64,000 bases of DNA from Tubulanus polymorphus (Eukaryota; Nemertea; Palaeonemertea; Tubulaniformes; Tubulanidae): assembly GCF_964204645.1 (NCBI RefSeq), contig NC_134025.1:1166001-1230000 (forward strand). Reading direction: 5' to 3'. Made by a program: the position numbers and the translations under genes. Within the stretch, counting starts at the first letter, position 1; the number at the start of each line of letters is the position of its first letter. This document shows, one piece after another, positions 24,796 to 42,670 of the stretch. The notes under the pieces were generated by a model. It was given only the letters and a program-made list of their open reading frames with translations, was not told where the DNA came from and searched no databases.

Positions 24796-25189
24796 TTCAA
24801 ACACGGCTTGACACCCATCCCTTTCAGATGTGTCTGATATTCAATGTCTGTGTTACGGCAGGCAGCAGATTAAAACCTGCATGGGCTACCTTTTACTGCA
24901 ACTCGCCAACTTAGAGTAATAAGGCGTTAAAATCGCACTGATAATTTATTAGCCTAAAATCCATCTGAAATATGCTCATTGGCTTTACATCATATATAAA
25001 AAGCGAACATAAAACAGAGAACTAAAACTGGTATAATCGAGTGCTTTGATGCTTTAGATTTATCCACTTGACGGCGAGTGTGAGTTTAACTTAAACACAA
25101 TGAACAAGAGCAAAGAGATAATAAGAGCAATGTAGACAGTTCAGCAAAATTCCAATAGATGGCGACTTAAGCTTGGTACTGAATTAGAT

Positions 25190-25720
25190 TATGAAGGGGT
25201 TTGAACCTAGGTTATTCTGAGTGACCTAGATATTGAATCGCTGATAAACGAGGGTGTCCCGGGTTCGAACCTGGTTAATTGTTTCTGATTCTTTTTGATC
25301 TGGATACTGAAAATGATAAACGGAGTTGTCCCGGGATCGAACCCGTTAATTACTGACACTGATTCAGATTGTCCTGATGCTGAATAGAGGATGTACAGGG
25401 CGTGTCCCGGGTTCGAACCTGCGATAATTTCTGACACTGAACCATTCAGAGTGATCCCGATGCTGAATTGAGGATGGACAGTCAGTGTCCCAGGCTCGAA
25501 CCCAGTTATTACTGATGATTCAAGTTGGTCCTGATGCTGAATAGAGGAGTACAGGAGTATCCCCGGTTCGAACCTAGTAATTACTGACGGGTGTCCCTGG
25601 TTCGAACCCAGTAATTGATACTACTGATTCAGATTGACTTCTGGTGGTAGAGCGGATGTACACTGAGGGGACTACCTGGCTCGAACCCAGTAATTACTGA
25701 TACTGATTCAGATTGGTGGT
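25190..25720 (+). repeat. Tandem array of tRNA-like units
   Basis: At least seven units, mostly 65-85 bases, carry a T-arm/box B motif (CCCGGGTTCGAACCTGG and variants GGATCGAACC, GGCTCGAACC) at about 25197, 25260, 25333, 25410, 25492, 25563, 25597 and 25677. Between motifs is a conserved spacer, GATTCAGATTG, then CCTGATGCTGAATAGAGGAT, GTACAGGG. In the 25640 unit this segment reads GGTGGTAGAGCGGATGTACA, like the 3' part of a tRNA D-arm/box A. The array looks like amplified remnants of a tRNA or tRNA-derived SINE. Box B is itself nearly palindromic; orientation was chosen from the D-arm-like segment. Confidence 0.6.
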
Positions 25721-26389
25721 TATTAGGCGGTCTACTGAGCGATCCGAGGCTACCTCCATGGCCGAGGGAGGCCTCCTCACGCGGCCGAACATTACTTACT
25801 ACCAGTAAATAATTCATTTTGTTTATTTACATACCAAAATAATTAATTTAGGGGATATTCATTTTTTAATAATGTTGGACAAAGAATCATCAAAAGTTGA
25901 TAACGGAGGGAAGGATTGCGGCAAATTGTTTATGATTGCGCAATTCGGCGCATAGAATTGGTTAAATAAAGTTTTTGTATTTGAATTTGTTCCCCCATCA
26001 CGCACGTGTTTATATTATTATTTATGTATGACGTCATCGAGAAACTCGTCTTGGAACTAATGACGACCTTGTTTCCACAAGGACTTGACTGAAAAGAGGA
26101 ATGCTCCGATAAGCCACGGGTAGTTCTGACTGAAATTTGATATAAAATTAGAACTCTTGTTTTGTAGACTGCGGAGTGATGGTTCACGCATCAGAACCAA
26201 TCCCATGACTCGCAACAAGATCAAAATAAATTATTTCCAATGTTTCATAAGAAGTTATATTTTGAAATAAGAGATATACATAACACAAATTAACGTTTTC
26301 CGACAAATTCCATTTCGTCCAATCAGTTTTTCAGCATGATTTACCCGCTCGCTACCCTGGACCTCACATGGGACACGGGGTGTACTTGA
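25721..26389. other. Upstream region of ZFYVE21, no gene
   Basis: Contains a full CRE-like TGACGTCA (26030-26037) about 355 bases before the ATG. No TATA box is convincing near the start. The 5' UTR limits cannot be set from sequence. Confidence 0.4.
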
Positions 26390-30144
<3,755 letters not shown>

Positions 30145-30484
30145 ACGGGTTTCTTGTTGTAGATGACGTTATGTTACAGATAGTTGAGTAGATTTTACAG
30201 GGATCAATGTCAGCCATCAGAAAAAAAGTTTAGAAAAACAAACAACTTTATACCATATTCAAAACATGAATATTGTGTGATTTACTAAGACAATGTGATT
30301 GAATATATACATGATTTATTACTTTCAATGTTTCCTTCTTAAGTGAGATATATTTATCAGGATTAAGAGTATGATTAGAATCAATGCTCAAAATAATCAC
30401 GTGCCTTCCATATTTAGATTCACCCTTTCTCTCATCCCTCTGAACTGCTGTACAATTTAAGCTTCCTCATAATACATAATATCT

Positions 30485-30545
30485 CATAATATATATATAT
30501 ATATATATAATATGTGTATATACATGTACAGTATATTAAGTACAT
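30485..30545. repeat. (TA)n microsatellite in the ZFYVE21 3' flank
   Basis: A run of alternating TA followed by GTGTATATACATGTAC. Confidence 0.8.
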
Positions 30546-30969
30546 TATGTACGTATGAGTAGTTTCTGGGAACTGCCTAGTGTTATTTCAGAGATGTCAT
30601 ATTCAAAAGAGTTGAAACCATTTATTTATAAACTTTTTTTCAATCGTCCATAAAAACAGTTTAAAAACACCACACTAGACACAGACTAGAATATGAATAA
30701 GGCAATTTTTTGAAACGTTCAATGAAATTTTTTCTATTTTTTTTTTACTGTGCTGTTCTGACAAAAATTCAACAACTTCATTTTCTGATACCTGGTAATA
30801 CTTTCGAGTCATGTGCGTATTTGTTTCTAGTCAAACGGTAGATTTTTTATGAATTCATAAAAACTGTTTTAGCTAATGTAGACCATTTTCATGAAATAGT
30901 TGAACTCAAAATTTTTGTTTTAATTGCTAAATCAGTGACTTCTTGTTTTCGCTGAGTACAGCAATTTAA

Positions 30970-31189
30970 GGCCAAAAAAAATTGATACCTTGTTTCTCCG
31001 CTCTGCTGAGCTTAAATGTTGACCCGGCCGGCCGCCTATCTACCCTATACATTACTTTTTTTAAAATCGTGATCAATTTCACCATAACAGACCTGGCCGC
31101 TATGGAAATGAACTGTTTATGAATTTTATCATATTTTACAAAAATGACCCGGCCGCTGCGGAGAAACAAGGTATCATTTTTGTTTAGCC
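30970..31189. mobile_element. PIF/Harbinger-like MITE, copy 2
   Basis: Near-identical to the copy at 26.95 kb (same ends and internal GACC(C/T)GGCCG motifs), flanked by TAA (30967-30969 and 31190-31192). Together the two copies confirm the element boundaries. Confidence 0.88.
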
Positions 31190-31192
31190 TAA

Positions 31193-32667
31193 ATTTAGTG
31201 TTTTATGAAATTGAACCCTGCGCTATTCAAGAAAGAGTGAATTATTAAAATAGTCGCCTCTATTAATTGAATATATATGTAAATAGTTTCTGCATTTTCA
31301 CTGTATTCTGTATGTATTTGTTTTGTGTATTAGATGATTTTATATGAAAGAAGATTTGTGATGAGTTACTCTCAATACCGGGATTGTGTAGAAGATATAG
31401 TGCATAGTTTATTTGGTAGATAATTACTCGTATTCGGAATAGAATTTCTTGACATTTCTGTGTTGAAGAATGACAGCGATTTATATTTGTTATAATAAGA
31501 ACAAAGTTGATTAAAAATCAGGACTCGGCACTGTAGGTTGTCTGGTAAAATTTTCCTCTACGGTTGAAACATCGGTATATAATGAACTAGTTTTACTTGC
31601 TGTAGTGTCTGGATTTCGACTGAATTAGTGATATATAACTGAATGGTTGATTGTTAAAGATTAATTGAAATTTTATATAAGAAAATCGTTATATTGTTAC
31701 AAACAGTTATCAGTGTTCCGTGATGTATTTTGGAAAAATCAAAAATGCATAGAGTATTTTGTAATAAAATGTGAAATATATCTGAAATGTTTGGTTGTTA
31801 GATGTTGCTTATTGAGTTTCAAATACGGATTGTAGCAAATTTAAGTGACAATTGGTGCTGGATTTTGGAAAACACTTGTTAAGTCCTATGATGATTTGTG
31901 CTTAATTTGTACAAAAAGTGCTACAATTTGACTTATGTATCAAGTCTGGATCATTTTGTCACGGCATTAGTATTGATCAAATAATCAAAAGCCAAGCACA
32001 CTTTACTTCTGGGCAATGATTTGGTCCCTTGAAATCCCAGGAAGGTGCAAAGTAATACCTTCATAGAATATTGATTAATATATTTAATGTTCTGAAAATC
32101 TTTTGGAATTGAATTTAATTTGCTTTAGATTCGATTCTTCCCGTGGCATGCGAGTTGTCGCTACAAGGCCCCTTATAACGGATGCCAATGCATCCGCTGA
32201 GCAAAGAGTTCTAATAAAAGTAGCTTGAAAATCGTTTGCACTAGCAAATTCTCCTAAAATGCAGTTTCTACGTTGATTCAATTATTCATCTTAAACTTGC
32301 TTGTGTTGGGAAATGAATGAAATTTGAAATTTGTGAAATATCAGTATTCCTCGCATGCCAAAGTAGAGTTGCAGGCTGTCGCTAGATTTTAACCGTCCGG
32401 TGCTGCCCCCTATGAATAATGATAGCGGAATTTCTGTGAACTGAAATAGTAGCGCATATTTCCCGCCGGAATATAAATTAGCTCATTTCGAACAATACGT
32501 ACCACTGTGGCCCCTGATAAACTATATGATTGATTAGCCGATCGACGTGTGACTCACTGTTGATAAATGTTATTTCAATCATCAACGCTAACGCTTTTTA
32601 ATGAAATTACTCGCTCAATTGATAAAGACTTTAAAAGAAATGATTCTCAAATTGTTTTCTCCGACTT
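31193..32667. other. Intergenic region between convergent genes
   Basis: AT-rich. An AATAAA at 31763-31768 (+) could serve ZFYVE21 only with a 1.6 kb 3' UTR. The 65-codon minus frame near 32084-32281 has no motif or splice support. Confidence 0.35.
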
Positions 32668-32673
32668 TTTATT
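32668..32673 (-). promoter_or_regulatory. Candidate poly(A) signal of the neurotrophin gene
   Basis: AATAAA on the minus strand about 290 bases after the neurotrophin stop codon. It is the first such hexamer I found downstream. Confidence 0.45.
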
Positions 32674-32824
32674 TCGGCTAAAAATATAGGAATTCGTGTA
32701 AACGGTTATCATAAGTCTGCCGGCCAAGTTACCCGCTCTGGTGAGGGTTTAACGATTCACGATGAGCACATGATTTACTAAAGAAACTTTAAATGTTAAC
32801 TTTTGGATTATGACTAGTAGTAAA

Positions 32825-32886
32825 CAGCAATTAGTTGACATGGTTTTAGTAGTAGTCTATAATAAAACCATGTCAACTAATTGCTG
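32825..32886. repeat. Perfect 24-bp hairpin in the neurotrophin 3' UTR
   Basis: Arms 32825-32848 and 32863-32886 are exact complements (CAGCAATTAGTTGACATGGT... on the left) around a 14-base loop. An A bulge plus three A-T pairs extend the stem. It lies between the neurotrophin stop and its candidate poly(A) signal, so it would be in the mature mRNA. Confidence 0.85.
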
Positions 32887-32963
32887 ATTTTTAACGCGCT
32901 GACGGCCGGGCGCGATATCTAGTAGCCCAAGAAAACGATAAGATAAAGTTGAGATGTGAATTT

Positions 32964-35972
<3,009 letters not shown>

Positions 35973-36021
35973 GTTGTCGAGCGTTGTATAAGTTTTAATG
36001 TCACATTCGGCGAAGGAGTCA

Positions 36022-36029
36022 TATTTATA
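36022..36029 (-). promoter_or_regulatory. TATA box of the neurotrophin gene
   Basis: TATAAATA on the minus strand, 50 bases upstream of the start codon, placing transcription start at about 35995-36000 and a 5' UTR of about 25 bases. Confidence 0.55.
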
Positions 36030-37375
36030 CTTGCCATAAAAGGTGATGTGCTATCGCACTTCCGTCGGATATTCCGCTGTAAGAAGCCGTTATGTGATGA
36101 CCGCTACTTATCAGTTTGGGTGATAACGAGCCTCTTTTCACCATCACATCCAATCCATCGTCTTTTCGTTTTATAGTACATGATATATAGCTATACCAAT
36201 TACTTGATGACGTTTCTCAACTGAGAACAACCAAGAAATTGAGTTCATTAAACGGACATTAAGTTCACTATAGATATTTAAACCTTCGGCATTTGACTGC
36301 GAGTTGAAAATACGTATGAATTACAAAAATCGAAATCTTTAATTACGTACAATTGACTATTCAAATAAACTTATGGTTGCTTAGAAATAATCAGCAATCG
36401 GTAATTGACAGTTTGTTTCATGTTTTCGTATAAAATCGTCCGTGAAGAGAAACTTGACTGACACCTACAGACCTGTAGGGATTGGAAACGAGTGTAAGCC
36501 ATCTGACCCGCATCAGTCACGGTATATTTATTCATATGCAAGATACGCCACCCACATGAAAGTTTCACCTAAATTTATGATCCATCTATTATAAAAAAAG
36601 AGTTACACGATTTTTTTGTGTCAAGTATGTGTATACGTCACGATATGAATTTGAATTTATATATACATGGAATCTACCGATCATTTAACACGGTCTTATA
36701 AATGCACCAGCTTTTTAGCGGACTGCGAGTTTTCAAAAGAATTGATGCATGTAAGTTCGTGTAATCTGAACGTATCCCGCGGTTATTTTCCCATCAGTTG
36801 AGGGGATATTCAAGCGACGATGTAAATTATTGAAATTATTGTTCCGGTCGCGACGTAGTTGATTTTGCGAGATTTCATATAAAAATCTATGAGGAAAACG
36901 TGATCTAAATTGTAAAGTGAATGAAGCGAGTTGTGTTGATAGTGAATTATTAAATAAAAACTGCTTCTTCGCGGTGGATTCTTCGCGTATTTCTAAATAG
37001 CAGTTCATTAGAAATGTATCAAAGGCTCAACACCGATTATTCCTCAGAAACCACGAAGCGAATTGTTCAATTTTTTGGTTCAGTGTTTAGACGACTCTAT
37101 ACTCGCCTGTGGCAAGCGAGGATCCACCAGGTTTCGCTTGTGTGAATTAGGACAATATGTCTGTCGGATTTCTTCACGCGCTGTATATGATCCGATACAG
37201 TTTGTCAAGAGACGTGATTCGCCTCATTTCTTCTGTGGAAAGCTGAAAATCTAGAAAGTTCATTGAGAATGAACTAAATTTTGACAGAGTTGTCGTAATG
37301 ATATGCACGCCCTCTAGTGGGATAGCTGGTGGCACGGGTTCTCTGAAGCTTGTAGTGTTCCCATCTTTCCTCGGC
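36030..37375. other. No gene recognised
   Basis: Upstream of the neurotrophin promoter. A 42-codon ATG frame at 37016-37144 (KRIVQFFGSVFRRLYTRLWQ) is amphipathic and basic but has no homology that I know. Otherwise AT-rich DNA. Confidence 0.35.
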
Positions 37376-37445
37376 AGGGATTCGACCCTGATGACATCGC
37401 TAGACTCAGTGGCGGGCCGTTGCAGTCTCGAGTGATGTCATCAGG
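37375..37445 (-). mobile_element. tRNA-like/SINE fragment with inverted repeat
   Basis: On the minus strand GGTCGAATCCCTGCC resembles box B. It is joined to a 12-bp inverted repeat (CCTGATGACATC / GATGTCATCAGG, 37387-37445). No clear box A. Confidence 0.35.
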
Positions 37446-37548
37446 TTTAAGGACGTGTTCTGTCCCAATCATATTATGCATATATATATATATTGCCTTA
37501 GATCAAATTCGTACGGAGCCCCGAGGGTGATGAAAAATGAATATTCAA

Positions 37549-37593
37549 GGGAACGAAATCTTTTTCGTTCGAACGAAAAAGATTTCGTTTCCC
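37549..37593. repeat. Perfect palindrome without spacer
   Basis: 37552-37589 is a 38-base perfect dyad centred on TTCGAA (arm AACGAAATCTTTTTCGTTC), extended by GGG/CCC after one extra base. Confidence 0.95.
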
Positions 37594-39990
37594 AATTCAC
37601 CCTGTTGTTTTGTATTCAAAACAACTGACATGGTAAGAAATACTATAAATTCGAGGTAGGATGTGATTGAATATTATCATTATTATCCTCTAAATTTACA
37701 AGAAGAACTTCGTGTTGCGTTCGTAATTACGGCGTTTTTCAATCCGGTGTCTTTTCTTCGTTTCCGTAACAAGTTTTTAGAAGTTTACGAAAATTGATCT
37801 AATCGGAAAACAGTCTATCAGCAGGGATAAAAATGATGGAATTTCATTTGAAAGGCTTCGTCGTCTCTCTTCATTCCACGTCCCCAAATTCAAACAACGG
37901 ATGATTCTATTAACTGTGGTTTCCCTGAGACTGCGTTTTGATCAGATTGTCTTCTAAACCGCGCGCGCATCCTTATAACAACCGACACAAAAACCAAACC
38001 AAACTCAAAATGAGAAATAAAAAATTGACGTAGGTGCTTTAGGGCGCTTATCACGAAGAATCCGTTCATCGCGAAGTCTTCTCTGGAAAGACTCTGTCTC
38101 TATTGGATGCGAGCGAAATCGTTTGAAGAGTTTCGTTTATTGGGATATTTACGAAGCGTTACGAGGGTAATAAAGGCAAAGCCTGAGGGTAGAGAAGTGA
38201 GGACCCAGATACTCATAGTACTCAATAAGTATCCATTCAGTTGAATAGATTTAATACAAGTATTAGAAATGGAGAAGTAGAGTGTATATTAGACTGCGCG
38301 GGAAATACTACCTCTCCGACCTCCCCGACCTCCCTTCACCTCCCCGACCTCCCTTCGCCTCCTGGTCAACAGACGTGAGTTCGGGGAGAGGATCTGTTTT
38401 TAATATCTTCTGCGATGCCACTCATAGAGAGGAATTCAGTCAGGTATAGAAATCGTAAAGAGACTGTTGAAGTATCACTTAAAAGCAATAATATCGTCCT
38501 CCTCCATTTCCATTCAAACTATACAAAATCATCAGTTTTAGAACTACGTTTCGCCCTTTCGAATCATTACTATTATCTCCTTCTTGTAAATAGAAGAATC
38601 TCCTTCTTCTAGAAAATAAACAATCGCTAAAGAGAATAGAGACATTTAGAAGATGGAAATATATATATACGTATTGTTTTGACGACGTAACACGATTAAG
38701 TACATAATTCTCATTTATGTATGGAATGGTGGACAACGAACATTAGTACATTGTGTAAGGGTTTTCAATCGAAACTGTAGCTAACGAACCCAGCAAACCG
38801 CTGCTCGATTAGAACTTTATTTTCCGTTGCTTTTGTTACCAACGATTCTGCGTATGACGTCACAATCTAATAAATGTAATTCTATGGACGGGAAGTTGGT
38901 TCCACGCTCTAGAAAATAGCGATAAATCATCGGGAAGGAAACTGAGTTTTATCAGAAAATGCACCGCAGCGATTTTTTATTCTACAAAGAAAACATTGAA
39001 CGGTTCGCGAACGGTTAGTTATGTAAGAAGATAGACTATTCGCTCAGCGTGTTGGATATAAACCTCGAGTCCACGTCTTAATTAGTTTAATTGGAAGTTC
39101 GTCCTTAAGATACCAATAAAGATCACTCGCCCCCATATCGCCACATGATACAAGCTCTTAATTATAGCAATTTGGAATGATAAAGTTCGTTCGAAATACG
39201 TTTCGAATTCGGGTTGTATAAGTCGTGGCTACTGATCTTGTTACTCCAATAACTGTGAATAAAATGATTGAAGATTTAGAATATTTGCCCTCTGGTTATC
39301 AATATTACACTTTCCAGCCGGACGATTTTCAATCTTATGAAGGATATTATTAAGCTTATCCTAGATGAGAAATATGAAAGGGAGAGTAATTCCAAAAGTT
39401 GATTTAAGGGTAAACCTTATTTCATCGGTATTTAATATGAATTCTGTTTCAGCTCGGCTATACACCATATATACACGAACTGCGTTTACTGTCATTCGTA
39501 TCATCAGCGTGAACAAATGAGTTCACAATCCTTTTGGGATCGTGCACTGTGAAAGTGAAATTGAATTTACATCGCATTGTAAATTGTGTTCACACTGTTG
39601 GTCGCTCCAGGCATCAGCAACAACCGAACAATATATTAGAAACGTTTATAACTGCGGTAATGAAATAATTAAAAGCGAGTTCAATAAACCATATTACGTA
39701 ATTGTATATGATAATTGAATGTCTATAACTCACCGTAGGGTTTGATAACTGTAAACATTCATTTTGAATATCGAATATCTATATTCTAAGCACGTTTAAA
39801 GTACGCACGAAGGTTAATGACTTTATTTTGTGTCAAGGATTCAATCGTAATCTTATCACAAATTCGTGTTTTATGTTTTCATCGGTATCAATAGAAATTG
39901 ATTTCGCAGACGAAACTTCCAGCACCAGATACGATAAAATCCCACGATATAAAAGGAAAACAAATCCGAAATGTTTCTTTGAGATAGTAG
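37594..39990. other. No gene recognised
   Basis: AT-rich DNA with short frames only. A small CCTCCCCGACCTCCCTTC repeat at 38311-38360. A CRE-like TGACGTCA near 38855. Confidence 0.35.
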
Positions 39991-40027
39991 TTTATTTCGA
40001 CGTTTCGACTTTATGCGTCATCTTCAG
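39991..40027 (-). mobile_element. Dispersed retroelement-end motif, copy A
   Basis: Minus strand CTGAAGATGACGCATAAAGT followed by CGAAACGTCGAAATAAA. The same motif occurs at 42.90 kb on the plus strand. CTGANGA...GAAAC spacing recalls the hammerhead-bearing terminal repeats of Penelope-like retroelements, but the stem is imperfect. Confidence 0.45.
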
Positions 40028-40055
40028 AAGTTACATCAAAATCATGAAATAAATA

Positions 40056-40213
40056 CAGCGGAACCTCGTTAATCCAATTTTGGTTTATTACGATAATTTC
40101 CACCATTTCTCGGCAAAGATATTCATATAAATCAAGAATTGGATATTACGAAACCCGTTTAATGCAACAATTTCACTTTTGCCCACAACATTCGTATCAA
40201 CGAGGTACCACTG
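40056..40213. mobile_element. pogo/Tigger-like miniature element
   Basis: Ends CAGCGGAACCTCGTTAATCC and complement CAGTGGTACCTCGTTGATAC. The interior AGAATTGGATATTACGAAAC and CAATTTCACTTTTG matches the 24.4 kb element. TA precedes the left end. Confidence 0.65.
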
Positions 40214-42100
40214 TCATAATCTAAAACGACGAGGATCGTGGATCCGCCCCTGAAAGTTTCAGCTCTAGATCATCTTGCACTTAAGATGAGATTTATTTAG
40301 GCGCTTGTTATTGTGAATATATGGTAAATTTTATGATAGTCGAATTCGAGCACCGAAAATATCTCCAGTATCTTATAAAACGTCGCTGAAAGTCGTTGTA
40401 ATCACCGATAAATTATTCATGTTTATAGCGCTGCAGATCTTTCACATTTTAATGGATATTTAGATTTATGGATGACATTTTTATGATGATAGTGTCATTG
40501 TTTTGAACTTTACGTCTTGTGTATGTGTATTTGTGCGTACAGCTGGTTTTTAAATGTCAGATATCAAACCCCGGGGTTCAGTAAATATTCAATCGATTCA
40601 TAAGTCACCTGTAGCTCGGTATATCGAGTTTCCTGCTTTCCATTATCTGTGAAACTAATCTAATTCAATCCGCGGCGGCAACCGATCACAAGATTTATAT
40701 CATTGAAATTGAATAAAGTTACAAGCGGAAAATTGTCTTTTCAAGCAGGGTCTATTTTACTTTGTTTAAGGTAGTGTCAGTGAGAATAGAATGGCAGTAA
40801 CAGAAAACTTTAAGTACGATGCCTGGAAATTGTATGAAAATGCACTGAAATTTCAGAATTTTCCATTTTAAGCTTTTAGCTTCGTTCACCGTGGATACTT
40901 TGCCCTTTGTAACAGTACATGTCCTTTTCATTTCTTTGCGTTCATATACCCAATTTATTCACGTCCTCTGAGTGTTGAAGTAGTAAAATCACTGCTCTCC
41001 CCGTAGGTTTAAGAGATTGAGAGAAGAAATCGGGTTTGCACGCCATCCACTCGTAAACATCCAGTCAGCTACAGGTGTTAAGGATTTTCCACGAAGCCTT
41101 AATTTCATCTACGGGTCATGAGCTGAGGTATATCACGTCTTATCGTTAAGCCGCCCGGAAATCATGCTTGCAGTCGATTATTTAAAAAGGGGGCCTCTTT
41201 TAATCCGGTTCTTCATATGCTCGCTTACCAGAGCCAGATCGATGAGGTTTTTCGGCTATCAAAATTTTGTATAGAATTTTGAATAAATTTGAATAATTAA
41301 CCCACAAAAATGATCGCATTACGGGCAGCCACAATTCGTGGGTAGTTTTGGACCTTATGAATTCAGTTTTAATCTGTCCATTTCAAATTGAAAATCAGAA
41401 CCTTTTTCAGATCAATCATAAACAACAAACATATAAGAATGATAGTAGATCTTCTGTACATTGATACCACGTTTATTCCGAGTCTTCGCCATTGAAAAAA
41501 AACAACACACACAAAATCTATGGATAAATCCCCGCTATTTTATTTTTGAACAGAAACAAATTCGTGTGTATAAATAGAATGTATCTGTAGAATTATTGAA
41601 ATTAAACATAACTCTGTTCATTTCAGTTTGATTGATTCATCTTTTATATTACATTATACGCGTTGGGTTGACTTTCATACGGTGGGTAAATAATTCATCA
41701 TCATTGACTTAGAATCCAAATTTCAAGACGATTTTTTTACTTTCTCTCTCTCGTTTGCAACACAAAATCAGTACGAACAGTTAGAACAATGATAATAACT
41801 ATTACTGGAACCATGCTTCACAAACTGTCTTTAAATTACAACTGGACAAAAATTGTTATCATCAGAAATGAAGGTGTGTGGAGTAGGAATCCCTGAACAC
41901 CACTTGATGTAAATGAAGCAAATTATCCATGTATAACGTGAACTATGTTTTAGCATACTAATCATAATATTGTGCGGCTAATATTCTGCAAATGTTTTCG
42001 GATAGAGATTTCAATTATGAGGGTATTTTCGTGATGTATATATATATATGTATATCGGGTTCTTTAGTTCACCGTCTAAATCAAGTTCGATGTTACGTAT
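40214..42100. other. No gene recognised
   Basis: AT-rich, no supportable feature. Could be downstream flank of the knottin gene. Confidence 0.35.
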
Positions 42101-42101
42101 T

Positions 42102-42107
42102 TTTATT
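42102..42107 (-). promoter_or_regulatory. Candidate poly(A) signal of the knottin gene
   Basis: AATAAA on the minus strand about 400 bases after the stop codon. The region is AT-rich, so the assignment is weak. Confidence 0.25.
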
Positions 42108-42504
42108 TTGAAAAAATAAACGTTATGTACAAAGTTTATACTATCATGTTTTATGTTTTAATTTATCGATATTTGACACGATCAGAATGAAGTAATCCGG
42201 TTCTATTCGAGACTTCACCGGTTTTATCTATTTAAATCATCAGCATTATTAATATTAATATTATTGCTTGTTTCATTTGACATATGATATTTCAATAACG
42301 GGTCCATCATCTTAGGCACCTCATATTCTGGTCGGTTCCTCGTTGCCAATATTCTTAGCTTTTATAATTCGGTGAAACTGCACGTCAAGAAACCGGTTTT
42401 ACTGTTTTTTGATACGTGTTAACGAAACATTTGCTGTAATTTCCTCTAAATATCACAGCGGTGGACTTATTTAACGTCTCTCAATCCTGACGTCGACGTA
42501 CTAT

Positions 42505-42670
42505 TTACCGCCCGTAACCGTAGTATTTGCTGCATCTGCATTGACCGGAATTCCACAAGATGCCGCATTTACATCGAAGTCCAGGGCAGCATCGCAGACT
42601 GGGTCGTTGTGAATGGGGTTTGCAGGCTGATGTGGCACATTTTAGGTCTTGAAATCGAAATAAAGCTCGT
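42505..42670 (-). CDS. Knottin precursor, mature-peptide exon
   Basis: Begins with the last base of the Lys codon and the Arg of the cleavage site. All eight cysteines lie in this exon, followed by an aromatic/basic tail and a TAA stop. An upstream in-frame Met seen in the raw frame lies in the intron and is not a start. Confidence 0.8.
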
